Assembly (NCBI GenBank): GCA_016802295.1
Contig: JAESIW010000180.1
Span: forward strand, 3,331,975-3,395,974
Direction of reading: 5' to 3'
Length of the DNA stretch: 64,000 nucleotides
From: Brachionus rotundiformis
Lineage: Eukaryota; Rotifera; Eurotatoria; Ploima; Brachionidae
This document shows, in pieces, positions 40,401 to 50,515 of this stretch. Both the position numbers and the translations under genes were made by a program. The notes under the pieces were generated by a model. The model saw only the letters and a list, made by a program, of their open reading frames with translations, did not search any database and was not told the origin of the DNA. Position 1 is the first letter of the stretch. The number at the start of each line of letters is the position of its first letter.

Positions 40401-43400
40401 AGGAAATCACAAATGCCACCAAAGCTTATTCATTTAACTCAGATATATCTCTTTACGAATGTAATAGGTGTAAAAATCGCTATTCAAATATTCTTACATG
40501 TAATATTCATGAAATTCTAAAGCAAGATAAAAACTTATTTTTTCTTTAGATGAACATAGCCGGGTTAAATTGTCCCATGATGAACGAGACGAATCATTTG
40601 GTTATATAAATGCAAATTATGTAGATGTAACTACATTAGCTTTGTTTAAAATTTCACAATTTTTACAAATTAATAATTTAAAGGGTTATCAAAAGTCAAA
40701 TGCATACATCGCTACACAAGGTCCTATGCCAAATACTTTCGCCGATTTCTGGCGCATGATAATGGAAAAAAATTGCAGTATAGTGGTTATGATTACCAAT
40801 GTGAAAGAAAAAGGACGGGTAATTCTTTATTTTTTAAATATTTTAACTTGTACTAATTTTGTTTAATTCTAGATTAAATGTGATCAGTATTGGCCAGACG
40901 AAGGCATTGAATTCTATGGTAATATACAAGTAACCCATTTGCATACAATTGTGTATGCGTTTTACACCAAGCGTATATTCACAATCAAAACAAGAAATTC
41001 AAAAAAGGTAATTACTCAAAAATTTTGATTTTAAAAGCATTTTGAAGTCTTAATTCAAAAATTAACCTGAAAATCAAGACAATTAAAAATTAAAAATCAT
41101 ATATTTTCAAATTCGACCCTATCACAATAAATTCTATAAAATTTTGTATATATATATATAATAAAATAATAGCTTTGTTTATTTATCTAGAAATGACTTT
41201 TTTTAAAGAACTTAAGTTGTGCTTTAAATTAAACTTTTTTTTTAAATTCTTAATCAATTAAAATATTGAGTGCATAAAATTACCAAATCGAATAGATTTT
41301 TTGCACCATATTTTTATATTCTGAATTTTTAAATTTTTGATCACCTGTTTGGTCTATTTTTACCAACCATCAATCATATTTGATTACAAAATATTTCTAA
41401 TTTAATATTGAGCTAATTTGAATCGATTTTTATAGAATTCATTTACTATCTATAAAAAAATAAAGAAAATGTTTATTAATTAAATCAAAAATAGTTAATA
41501 AAGCCAGAAATATTTTTTGTTTTGTTATACACAAGCATTTATTTTGAATTTTAATTGTTATATAATTTTTAGCGTGGGGCAATAGAACGATTGGTTTATC
41601 AATATCATTTTACTGACTGGCCAGACCATGGTGTGCCATATTACATACTGCCAGTTTTGTCATTTATAAAAAAATCATCTCGTTCAAATCCCGAACTGGG
41701 TGGTCCTATAGTCGTGCATTGCAGTGCTGGTGTTGGGCGAACCGGAACTTACATTGTAATAGATTCTATGATGAAACAAATAAAGCATAAATCAACAGTT
41801 AATATTCACAACTTTTTGAAACATATTCGTCACCAACGAAATTACTTGGTTCAAACTGAAGAACAATTCATATTCATTTATGACGTGCTCTTGGAATCGT
41901 ATAAGAGTGGTGAGACCGAAATTAATGATAAAAACATCGAGTCTTATATCAAAAAACTAAATGAAATAATCTCACCGGACGGTGTCAAGCTAATTGACAG
42001 ACAGTTTGAACTCATTACTGAATTCAAACCCAAAGATTACCAAATATCTGCAGGAAACATGCATTTTAACTTGGAAAAAAATCGCACCCAAAACATTCTT
42101 CCGGTAAATAATAGCCGAGTAGTCTTAGCCAGGAAACCCGGCGTTGAGGGATCTGAGTACATTAACGCCACCTATCTTAATGTAATATTTTAATCTTAAA
42201 AAAATGAATCAAAAATTTTATTTTTAAATTTAAGGGATGTAATCGACAGGATGAATTTATTGTCACACAATATCCGATGGAAAATACAAAAACCAACTTT
42301 TGGCAAATGGTATGGGACAATAATTCAAGTCAAATAGTCGTCTTAAATTCAGAAGAAACCGAAGACTGCATGCCATACTGGCTATCTGCTGGTGAGCCCA
42401 TGAAATGCGATAGTTTCACAGTGATTTTGAGGGAAGAAAATTTCGATATGGATTTCGCAGTTCGCGACTTTTTGCTTCAATCAATTGACGAGGACTACGA
42501 GTTCACATGTCGCATGATCACTGCTAGTTACTGGCCAGATAGTTGTACACCCATAAAAAGTGCATTTGATCTCATAAACAAAGTCAAACAATTCCGCTTA
42601 CAAATGACCAACGCAAATTTAAGCACCACAATTGCGTCAAATTATGCCAATTTTAATACCAATCAATCGCCTTTGATAGTTCATGACCTTCTTGGTGGAC
42701 ATCGGGCAGGCGTTTTTTGCGCCTTGTTTACCTTTCAGGATTCAATTTATTTGGAAAATAGCTGCAATGTTTACGAGATTGCCAAAATGTACCATCTCAA
42801 AAGACCAAACATATGGTCACATAAATCAAATATTCAAACACTGTACGAAGCAGTTCAAAGTTTATTTTACGAAATACATTCAAGCAATCAATATCAATTT
42901 AAAACTTATCTAAATATGAATATTGAAAGTCATTTTAACTTTATGTACAGTCAGTCAATGTCAGTGGCAAATTTGGCTTCTAAAGCTCCTACAGTGGTTC
43001 ATCCGAACACTTCGACACTTCCTAATTTGTCAAGCAAATTAGATGAGTATAGCATTAGGGAAAATAAAGGATCCAAGTTGCACACATTTTATAAAAATGA
43101 GTCAAAAGACCTCGATGTAAAAAGTCCGGCCAAAAACATTGCCAAAAAATCAAACAAAATTGAACAAAACACCAATAAGTCTATATTAAATGATCTGCCA
43201 AGGATTTTGCCTTTTTTAGGTGAGAACAAAAATAATGGACCTCATTTTGGAACCAAAAAAGCTAGAAAATTTGTCAACACTATGATGATGAAGAGTGCTA
43301 CGTTTCGCAAGGCTTTGTTTCCTCTGATAATGGGAAATCAAAAGAATGAAGCTGCAAAAACGGACGCAGCTGAAGCAGAAGAGGCGTGCAATCACATTGA

Positions 43401-43659
43401 AATTAAGGTAGATGAAGCTAAAAAGCCAGAAAACCCATCGTGCTCAGAAGGCACCAATTCATCTGCTGCTGGATTTTCATCTTCTACATGCGGTCTTTCA
43501 ACAACAGCTATCACTGCCAACGAATCGATAAGCTCAGTCAGTAAAGTGGTTAATCCAGTTAGTGAAGATAGTTCGACTTATAATTTAAGCAAAAATGTTA
43601 CCAATGCCTCAAAAAATATTTCAGTCGAAAAAATAAATTCTATTGAAGCTTGTAAATAA
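34460..43659 (+). CDS. receptor-type tyrosine phosphatase, R5 class (PTPRG/PTPRZ/Ptp99A-like)
   Basis: Single-pass receptor that removes phosphate from protein tyrosines. Fifteen exons join in frame to 1,840 aa: 34460-34523, 34578-35072, 35614-35731, 35788-37015, 38279-38651, 39285-39378, 39442-39701, 39773-40096, 40259-40347, 40403-40499, 40550-40626, 40684-40818, 40873-41007, 41573-42181, 42235-43659. A signal peptide (residues 1 to about 21) is followed by an Ig-like region (FRLKC...KWF...GVYLC), FN3-like sequence (LETLEPSTTYTFQLYA) and a transmembrane helix at about 766-788. The juxtamembrane part is Ser/Gln-rich. D1 has CKNRYSNIL, the WPD loop DWPDHGVP and HCSAGVGRTG with catalytic Cys at about residue 1212, so it should be active. 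D2 has VHDLLGGHRAG at about 1515: Asp replaces Cys, as in vertebrate PTPRG/PTPRZ, so D2 is a pseudophosphatase. There is no carbonic anhydrase domain, and a Ser/Lys-rich tail of about 250 aa follows D2. A candidate poly(A) signal lies at 43827-43832. Confidence 0.93.
37016..38278. other. 1.26 kb intron in the phosphatase gene
   Basis: AT-rich intron after a gtaagt donor. It contains a (TCA)n tract at 38021-38036. No coding signal is seen. Confidence 0.6.
38652..39284. other. 633 nt intron before the transmembrane exon
   Basis: AT-rich sequence without recognisable features. It precedes the 94 nt exon that encodes most of the transmembrane helix. Confidence 0.55.
41008..41572. other. 565 nt intron inside the D1 phosphatase domain
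   Basis: AT-rich intron with a (TA)n tract at about 41146-41161. It separates the exon ending TIKTRNSKK from the exon carrying the WPD loop and the catalytic Cys. Confidence 0.6.
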
Positions 43660-44082
43660 TTAAGAAATTTATTTTATTCATGTAAATTGCTAGTCGATGT
43701 TTATTTGTTTTGTTTTCCATAATAGGAAAAAATCTTTGCCGAATATTTCTTATATATATAGACAAATTTTGTTTTTTTTTAATAATGTATGTTTTCTTAA
43801 ATAACTTTTACTTTAGATTATTTTGAAATAAATTTTTTGAAATTTTTTGTTGACTTTAAATTTAAATTCTGATTTTCAATTAAAATAAACAAATCATATT
43901 TTTTATTCTTTTTTTTTAAATCAGTTTAACAAATATTGTACTGAAGTTTAATTTTGTCAAGTAGAAAGATTTATAAATGAAGCTAGGAAGAGATTAGATA
44001 GGTCTGCCAAAATTTAAATATATAAATAGAAATTTTCTAATATTGACAAGAATTAGTGTAGAGGAAAAGACGTAAAAGAAAT
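43660..44082. other. 3' flank of the phosphatase gene
   Basis: AT-rich sequence with a candidate poly(A) signal AATAAA at 43827-43832. Nothing else is recognisable. Confidence 0.5.
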
Positions 44083-44430
44083 ATTTGTAAATTAATTATT
44101 ATTTAAAAGAAAATTTATCCTTAAATTAATTGAAAAATGGCTAAATAAAATTTTTGAAAATTTAATTATTTTTGCTTTTTTTGCAACCGGGTTGGGAAGC
44201 GACTTAGCAAAAGAAGCCAGTGGGACGTTCATCATAAACAGTGCCGCTCATCCCTGCACAAACATACAAACTCGGCACCTATTCAGACTAACTTGGAACC
44301 ACAAACCAAGCGACTTCTGTCACAGTCTTGAAAATGTCTTAACTTAAGCCTTCCTAAGTTACGTTTACCTGCAGAGGGTCGGCTGATTTTCGCTCCTTTT
44401 CGATTCTCTACTGGATGACCGTCGAAACCA
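44083..44430 (-). repeat. dispersed repeat, copy B, abutting the left gap edge
   Basis: The repeat proper starts at about 44174 (ttgcaaccgg) and runs into the N gap after gtcgaaacca. The whole 348 bp, including about 90 bp of unrelated AT-rich flank, recurs at 44999-45346 with a single difference (t at 44355, a at 45271). It is homologous to copy A at 1425-1740. B and C are probably the same locus seen from two contigs. Confidence 0.8.
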
Positions 44431-44998
44431 NNNNNNNNNNNNNNNNNNNNNNNNNNNNNNNNNNNNNNNNNNNNNNNNNNNNNNNNNNNNNNNNNNNNNN
44501 NNNNNNNNNNNNNNNNNNNNNNNNNNNNNNNNNNNNNNNNNNNNNNNNNNNNNNNNNNNNNNNNNNNNNNNNNNNNNNNNNNNNNNNNNNNNNNNNNNNN
44601 NNNNNNNNNNNNNNNNNNNNNNNNNNNNNNNNNNNNNNNNNNNNNNNNNNNNNNNNNNNNNNNNNNNNNNNNNNNNNNNNNNNNNNNNNNNNNNNNNNNN
44701 NNNNNNNNNNNNNNNNNNNNNNNNNNNNNNNNNNNNNNNNNNNNNNNNNNNNNNNNNNNNNNNNNNNNNNNNNNNNNNNNNNNNNNNNNNNNNNNNNNNN
44801 NNNNNNNNNNNNNNNNNNNNNNNNNNNNNNNNNNNNNNNNNNNNNNNNNNNNNNNNNNNNNNNNNNNNNNNNNNNNNNNNNNNNNNNNNNNNNNNNNNNN
44901 NNNNNNNNNNNNNNNNNNNNNNNNNNNNNNNNNNNNNNNNNNNNNNNNNNNNNNNNNNNNNNNNNNNNNNNNNNNNNNNNNNNNNNNNNNNNNNNNNN
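44431..44998. other. assembly gap (568 N)
   Basis: A run of N. The sequence ending at the left edge and the sequence starting at the right edge are the same 348 bp, so the gap probably has no real content and the two contigs should overlap. Confidence 0.95.
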
Positions 44999-45346
44999 AT
45001 TTGTAAATTAATTATTATTTAAAAGAAAATTTATCCTTAAATTAATTGAAAAATGGCTAAATAAAATTTTTGAAAATTTAATTATTTTTGCTTTTTTTGC
45101 AACCGGGTTGGGAAGCGACTTAGCAAAAGAAGCCAGTGGGACGTTCATCATAAACAGTGCCGCTCATCCCTGCACAAACATACAAACTCGGCACCTATTC
45201 AGACTAACTTGGAACCACAAACCAAGCGACTTCTGTCACAGTCTTGAAAATGTCTTAACTTAAGCCTTCCAAAGTTACGTTTACCTGCAGAGGGTCGGCT
45301 GATTTTCGCTCCTTTTCGATTCTCTACTGGATGACCGTCGAAACCA
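44999..45346 (-). repeat. dispersed repeat, copy C, abutting the right gap edge
   Basis: Identical to 44083-44430 apart from one base, starting at the first base after the gap. Unlike copy B it continues past gtcgaaaccagcgg into unique sequence. On the minus strand it reads AGFDGHPVENRKG and then, after a short gap, PSAGKRNFGRLKLR, matching copy A's PSAGKCKFGMLKLR in the same frame. Confidence 0.8.
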
Positions 45347-45664
45347 GCGGCTTGCTTAATAAGAAAAAAAGTTATTAAACTGAAAGCAAGATTGAAGAAG
45401 ATTGAGAAATTTAAATTTGCTGATTTTTGTCCTAGTTTTTTATTCTGTACATTCAAATAATATCCTGATAGATATTTAAATTCTATTTGAATGTTTTGAT
45501 CTATATTAAGGAGATATAGATAAATTTATTTTAAAAGAAATTGATTTATTTTTGTGATTTTATTAATTTAAGAATAAAAGTATATTCAAACAAGAAAATT
45601 TTATATTGCAATTAATCAAAGCTCAAACTTGACATGATAAAAATTTACAAATTAATTAATTTAA
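45347..45664. other. 3' flank of the Na,K-ATPase gene
   Basis: AT-rich spacer with no recognisable feature. It separates the dispersed repeat from the 3' end of the minus-strand pump gene. Confidence 0.5.
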
Positions 45665-45670
45665 TTTATT
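45665..45670 (-). promoter_or_regulatory. poly(A) signal directly after the Na,K-ATPase stop
   Basis: On the minus strand AATAAA begins at the base after the TAA stop (45673-45671), implying an extremely short 3' UTR, as for DNAH2. Confidence 0.55.
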
Positions 45671-48600
45671 TTAAGAATATGTTTCCCTTCTGACCCAACC
45701 ATTACTATTTTCTCTTAAAAAATACTTTCGTATTTCATCATAAACAAAGAGAAAAACTCCAAAAGGTATCGACATAAACCACCATGATATTCTTTATTCA
45801 AAAGATAAATAATTTTAATCTTAATTTATTCATTTTACTTTAAAGGACACATTTGAACCACTCCGTTTACTCCAGGTGTATAAACAAGGAAAATAGCCAG
45901 GCATATTTCGACAACCATAGCCGCGTTTAGAGCAATATTCCTAAACAAAATTTGGTAAAAGAATACCAATAAAAATTCAAAGCAAAACTCTAAAAATACC
46001 CTAATCCTTGAGTAAAAATCGAATTCAATCTTGTTTTGCATACCAATACCGAAAACATCTGAACCATGACCACCGATACAAAAAATCCCGTTTGGCTGGT
46101 CCGTTCGAGAATTTTTCTTTGCTCATAAGTCTAAAAACCAAAAGTCATAACTCAAGATTTAAATTTTAGGATATATTACCCATTCCTGTCCATAACTATC
46201 CATCAAATCATTTACCGATTTGGAATTCCATTCTCTTCTAATTCCAGAAAGTCGCGATGGCAGAAATCCATTCCTTGCCATTATCACAGTGTAAGTAAAA
46301 TAACCAGCTGTTGCCACTATCATACCATACTGTAAATAAGAGAGCAGTATTAAACTTAAAATATTTAAAATAATTAAAATTTAATTAGAATTTATTTAAT
46401 TTACTTTGAGTTAACCAGACGATCTTTTTTTGAATTTCGTGGAGGTCTTTTCATTATATCAGACTCAGATTTTTCATAAACAAGAGATATTGACGGTATT
46501 AAATCAGTTCCTAAATCGATGCAAAGGATAGTAATAGCTCCTAATGCCAATGGAATATTTCCAATCACATAAACAATAAAAGGAGCAAGCTCGGGTACTT
46601 TAGATGACAAAGTATAAGTAATAGATTTCTTTAGATTATCAAAAATCAATCGGCCTTCCTCAATTGCTATTTCAATTGAAGCAAAGTCATCGTCCAAAAG
46701 TATCATATCTGCTGCTTCTTTACTCACGTCACTTCCAGCTATACCCATTGCTATACCAATATCAGCTTTTTTTAATGCCGGAGAGTCATTAACACCATCA
46801 CCTGTAACTGCAACTACAGCACCCAATCTCTGGCAACTCTCAACTATTTTGACTTTTTGATATGGAGTTGTACGTGCAAAAACTATCTCTGTATATTTTC
46901 TTAACATTTTGTCCAATTCTGGATTAGTCAAATTCTTAAGCATATCTCCAGTTACCACTGCTGCTTTGGGCACATTCGGGTCTATTGATGATACATTTAC
47001 ACCATATCTTTCTGCGATATCCTCAATAGTTTCTGTTGTTATGATACCAACAGATTTGGCAACTGCTTTGGCTGTTAATGGATGATCTCCTGTAATCATA
47101 ATTACTCGTATTCCAGCAGTTTTGCATTTGTCTACTGCATCTGAGACACCAACTCGTGGAGGATCAAGCATCGACACTAGGCCAATAAACCTCATGCTAT
47201 CTAATGGAAAATTCGGTTCATCTTTTTCGTCCAATTGAAAATAGTAATCAACTGTGTAGACCTCGGGATCAAGCCGAAAATCACATACAGCTAAAACCCT
47301 CTCACCATTTTTGGCAAAATTTAAGCAAGCTTTTTCAATTTTTCTTCTCCATGTTTCATCAAGAGGAAAATTCTGATCATTTATGAGAATTTCTTTTGAC
47401 TTGTCAATTAGAATGTCCGGTGCACCGAGCACTACAACCAGCAGTCGGTCATCATCGTCGTTCTCAAATGTGCTGAATATAGATAATTGGTATTTTTTGG
47501 TTGAATTGAATGGAATTTCAAATATTCGGTGATGTTTTTGACGAAAAATGTTTACATTTTGATGAGTTATTTCCATAAATTTTAACAACGCTATCTCAGT
47601 AGGATTTCCTTTGCTAATAAAAACTTATTTTTCTAAAAAGCTATATTTATTTTTAATTATGGTTACCAATGTCTTAAATGAATTGATGCCTTGGAAGGAC
47701 TTTTTTGCTTATCTTCAAAAACAGCATTTGATCCAAGCATACAACAAGCGGCAAGCTCTCTCCAGCACGAGACCTTTTTTTTGGCGAATTTGACCTGAAT
47801 TTCCAGTGAATCGGCAGTATAAAACCGATCATTAAGCCAAACATTTGAAACAATCATTTTGTTTTGAGTCAATGTTCCAGTTTTATCTAATTTATTTTAT
47901 TCATAAAAAAATATATAAAAAAAACTAAAAATATACCAGAGCAGATAACAGTGGTTGATCCAAGAGTTTCCACTGCTTCTAAATTTTTGACATAACAATT
48001 CTTTTTAGAGATACGTTTGGCTATTGAAGTCAATGCTACAGTAATAGTTGCTAATAGACCCTCAGGTACCTTAGCTACAAGAATGCTTATCAAGAAAATT
48101 ATTGAATCTAGCCAAAAATATCCGTATAATAAGGAGATAAAAAAAAATAATATTCCAATTATTAATGCCGCTATTGAAATTGAATGGATAAAGTGAGTTA
48201 TTTCACGACTAAGAGGGGTTGACCAAAATTCGACCTCTAGATTAACTAAATAAAATAAATATTTAAGAAATAAAATGCAATTATACCGGATGTAAGAGAG
48301 GCTATTCTTCCCATAAACGACCTATCACCTGTTTTAATAACTACTCCAGCGCCAGATCCTTCAATCACTAAAGTTCCCAAAAACACTAAATTTTTGCTCT
48401 CTAATGGCTCCAAATGTGTGAAAAATGTGGTTCTTAACTGAGGCTTTGATTCTCCGGTTAAAGAAGAGTTATCAACCTAAAATCAATTCAATTTTTTTTT
48501 CAAAAAAAAAAATTTTTTTCCTCACATAAAGTTTCTCTGCTTCAAAAATTCTCAAATCTGCTGGAATCTTATCACCAGCATTGAGTAAAACTATGTCTCC

Positions 48601-49314
48601 GATGACCAAATTTTCCACTTTGATGATCATTATTACACCATCTCGAATTACTCTTGCTTTTTGCGGAACAATATTTTGAAAAGATTTTATAATGTTTTTA
48701 CATTGCTCTTCCTTTATAAAAAAAAAAACTAAATAATCTAAAAAAAAATTAAAATATACCTGATAAAACGAGAAGCAACCAGAAATTAAATTCACAAATA
48801 CTAAAGCTATACCTAGCCAGAGGCTCTCTTTAAAGTGATCATTACTTTTTAAAGAATGTATTCCATAAGCTATAAAACAAAGAACTGCGCCTATAAGTAA
48901 TAAAATACCAAAGCCACCAAATAAGCTTTGCAAAAAAAGTATTATCTTCGGACTCTTTGGTTGAGGTGTTAGCACATTTGGGCCATCTCTGGCAAGTAGC
49001 TCATAAATCTGAGAATGACTTAAACCCTTAATAAATAAAATTTAATTTTCAAATCAAAAATATTTATTGATAAACGAACTCTATCAATATCGGTATCCAA
49101 TTTTTGAATAAGCTGTTCAAATGGAATTATATGCTCGTCCTAAATTTTAAAATTAAAGATAGAAGAAAAATATATTACTTAAGTAAATTACCCATATTGT
49201 GGCATTATCTTTTTCAGGTGACTTTTTAGTAATCCTATTTAACAAGGGTACTTTATTTTTTTCATGCTTTGTCTCCTTAAGATTAAAAAAATTTTCATTA
49301 ACATCAAATGGCAT
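45671..49314 (-). CDS. Na+/K+-ATPase alpha subunit with two lysines in the cation pocket
   Basis: P-type ATPase of the plasma membrane exchanging Na+ for K+. Twelve exons join in frame to 1,030 aa (human ATP1A1 1,023): 49314-49192, 49139-49080, 49026-48760, 48711-48526, 48476-48287, 48245-47937, 47886-47667, 47613-46405, 46354-46180, 46130-46000, 45940-45839, 45791-45671. Conserved motifs include TGES in the actuator domain, DKTGTLTQN (phosphorylated D379, codon split by an intron), TGDGVNDSP, CIDLGTDL in M6 and a C-terminus ending VRRETYS. Several key positions differ. M4 reads VAKVPEGLL (K334 for Asn). M5 reads TLSSKVPE (K790 for Asn). M8 reads VQMFSVLVC (S940 for the site III Asp). The N-domain KGAPE motif reads LGAPD, losing its Lys. 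Both border residues of the M1-M2 ouabain loop are changed. The K334/K790 pair matches Artemia alpha2-KK. It is not an H,K-ATPase, whose pocket lysine is one residue earlier and whose M4 is unlike this. Confidence 0.96.
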
Positions 49315-50515
49315 ATGTTTTAATTCCACTCTACCATTATTTTTAAAGTTTATCTATTTTATTTGTAAAATATTTTTATAAAAATTATGAAAATTAATTA
49401 TTTTAATTTTGGTAAGCCAAGCGTTGAAATTTCGTTGAAAGAAAAAGAAACATACCATAGTTTCAAGGGACGAGGGTAAATTAAAATTTAACAGATAATT
49501 TCATTGCTTAGTTAATAAAAAAAAATATTCATTATGAAATTTTCAGTTTTTATTTTATTTGACTTGAAGAAAATTAGTTCTACAACAAATCCAGATTTTG
49601 TTTTTTCTTTTTAAGAATTTGATTGCTTTATTGTTGATAAAAATATTTTAATAATTGGTATAATTTGTTGCAAACTATTTAATCTTATTAATTTACCAAT
49701 AAATTAAAATCTAATAGCCTTTACTTAAATCAACCAAGAACAAAAATTAAGTTTACATTCTTAAAATTTAAAATAGGAATTATTAGAAATTGTCTAGAAA
49801 AATTAATTTATTTATATTTTTCTATTCATTGGATTTATATTAAAAAGGTAAATTTCTTTTTAAAATTAAACAATTTTTAATTTGTATACAATCATAAAAC
49901 GAGCTTTTAAATAATTTTTCTTTCATCTTAAGATTTTCTCAAAGAAGAGGAGAAACAGGTTAATATCAAGAAAATTTAAATCGTTTGCAAGAAATTCTAT
50001 TTTTATGATACTATTATCATTTAAATTATATTTTAAAAATTTTGTATTCATAAACTATAATGCCATTATTCGAAAAATAAATGACTACTTAATTTTTTTT
50101 AAAACATTAAAAGCTTTAAATAAAGCAAATTCAAAAATTAGTAAAAAAAATGGCTATATAGCAATGTTTGGTAATTTTAAAATGAATAGATGTTTTTTCT
50201 TTAATTATAATTTAATTTTCTCTTTGAAGAATTATCTGAAAAAAATTGTTTATTAAAAATATTTAAGATAAATACCACACAATTAAAAAAGTTGCAAAAT
50301 TTTATTGAATTATTTAGATATAATAGCTGCTTTTTTTACACTTAAATATATCTAATTAAAGAATCTTATGAAATATATTTCTAAAGCTATAGATGCTTAT
50401 TATTTCGGACAAATTAGATTTTTCATAAACACATACAATATTGCCATGGAAACAAAACTGATTTAATTTTTTCCTCTATTCACGAAACTTTTTATTAATA
50501 TTTTATTTTAATAAA
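49315..50515. promoter_or_regulatory. divergent intergenic region between the Na,K-ATPase and CSTPP1
   Basis: This 1.2 kb separates two head-to-head genes, so it should hold both promoters. It is AT-rich and I cannot point to a specific element. The open frame at 50005-50256 is Lys/Asn/Phe-rich AT filler. Confidence 0.4.

Noticed and set aside
44999..45346. Tandem duplication of a 348 bp unit
   Set aside because: Both copies coincide exactly with the two edges of the N gap and are nearly identical including unique flank, so an unmerged contig overlap is far more likely.
45310..45350. Hammerhead-ribozyme-like core (ggatgaccgtcgaaac) in the dispersed repeat
   Set aside because: The first core block has an extra base (ctggatga, or cttgatga in copy A) and the flanks do not form stem I with the upstream ggtc site.
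45199..45456. 85-codon minus-strand ORF over repeat copy C as a host gene
   Set aside because: It is part of a dispersed repeat with a diverged copy elsewhere in the window. It is better described as repeat-derived.
45671..49314. Assignment of the pump as H,K-ATPase because of a lysine in M5
   Set aside because: The H,K-ATPase lysine sits one residue earlier (KNIPE). This protein has SKVPE plus a lysine in M4, and the rest of the sequence matches Na,K-ATPase.
50005..50256. 83-codon open frame between the pump gene and CSTPP1
   Set aside because: Phe/Asn/Lys/Ile-rich, AT-driven composition with no domain or splice context. The same judgement applies to 1880-2065, 20609-20791, 21770-21958, 22084-22281, 31754-31945 and 32801-33046.
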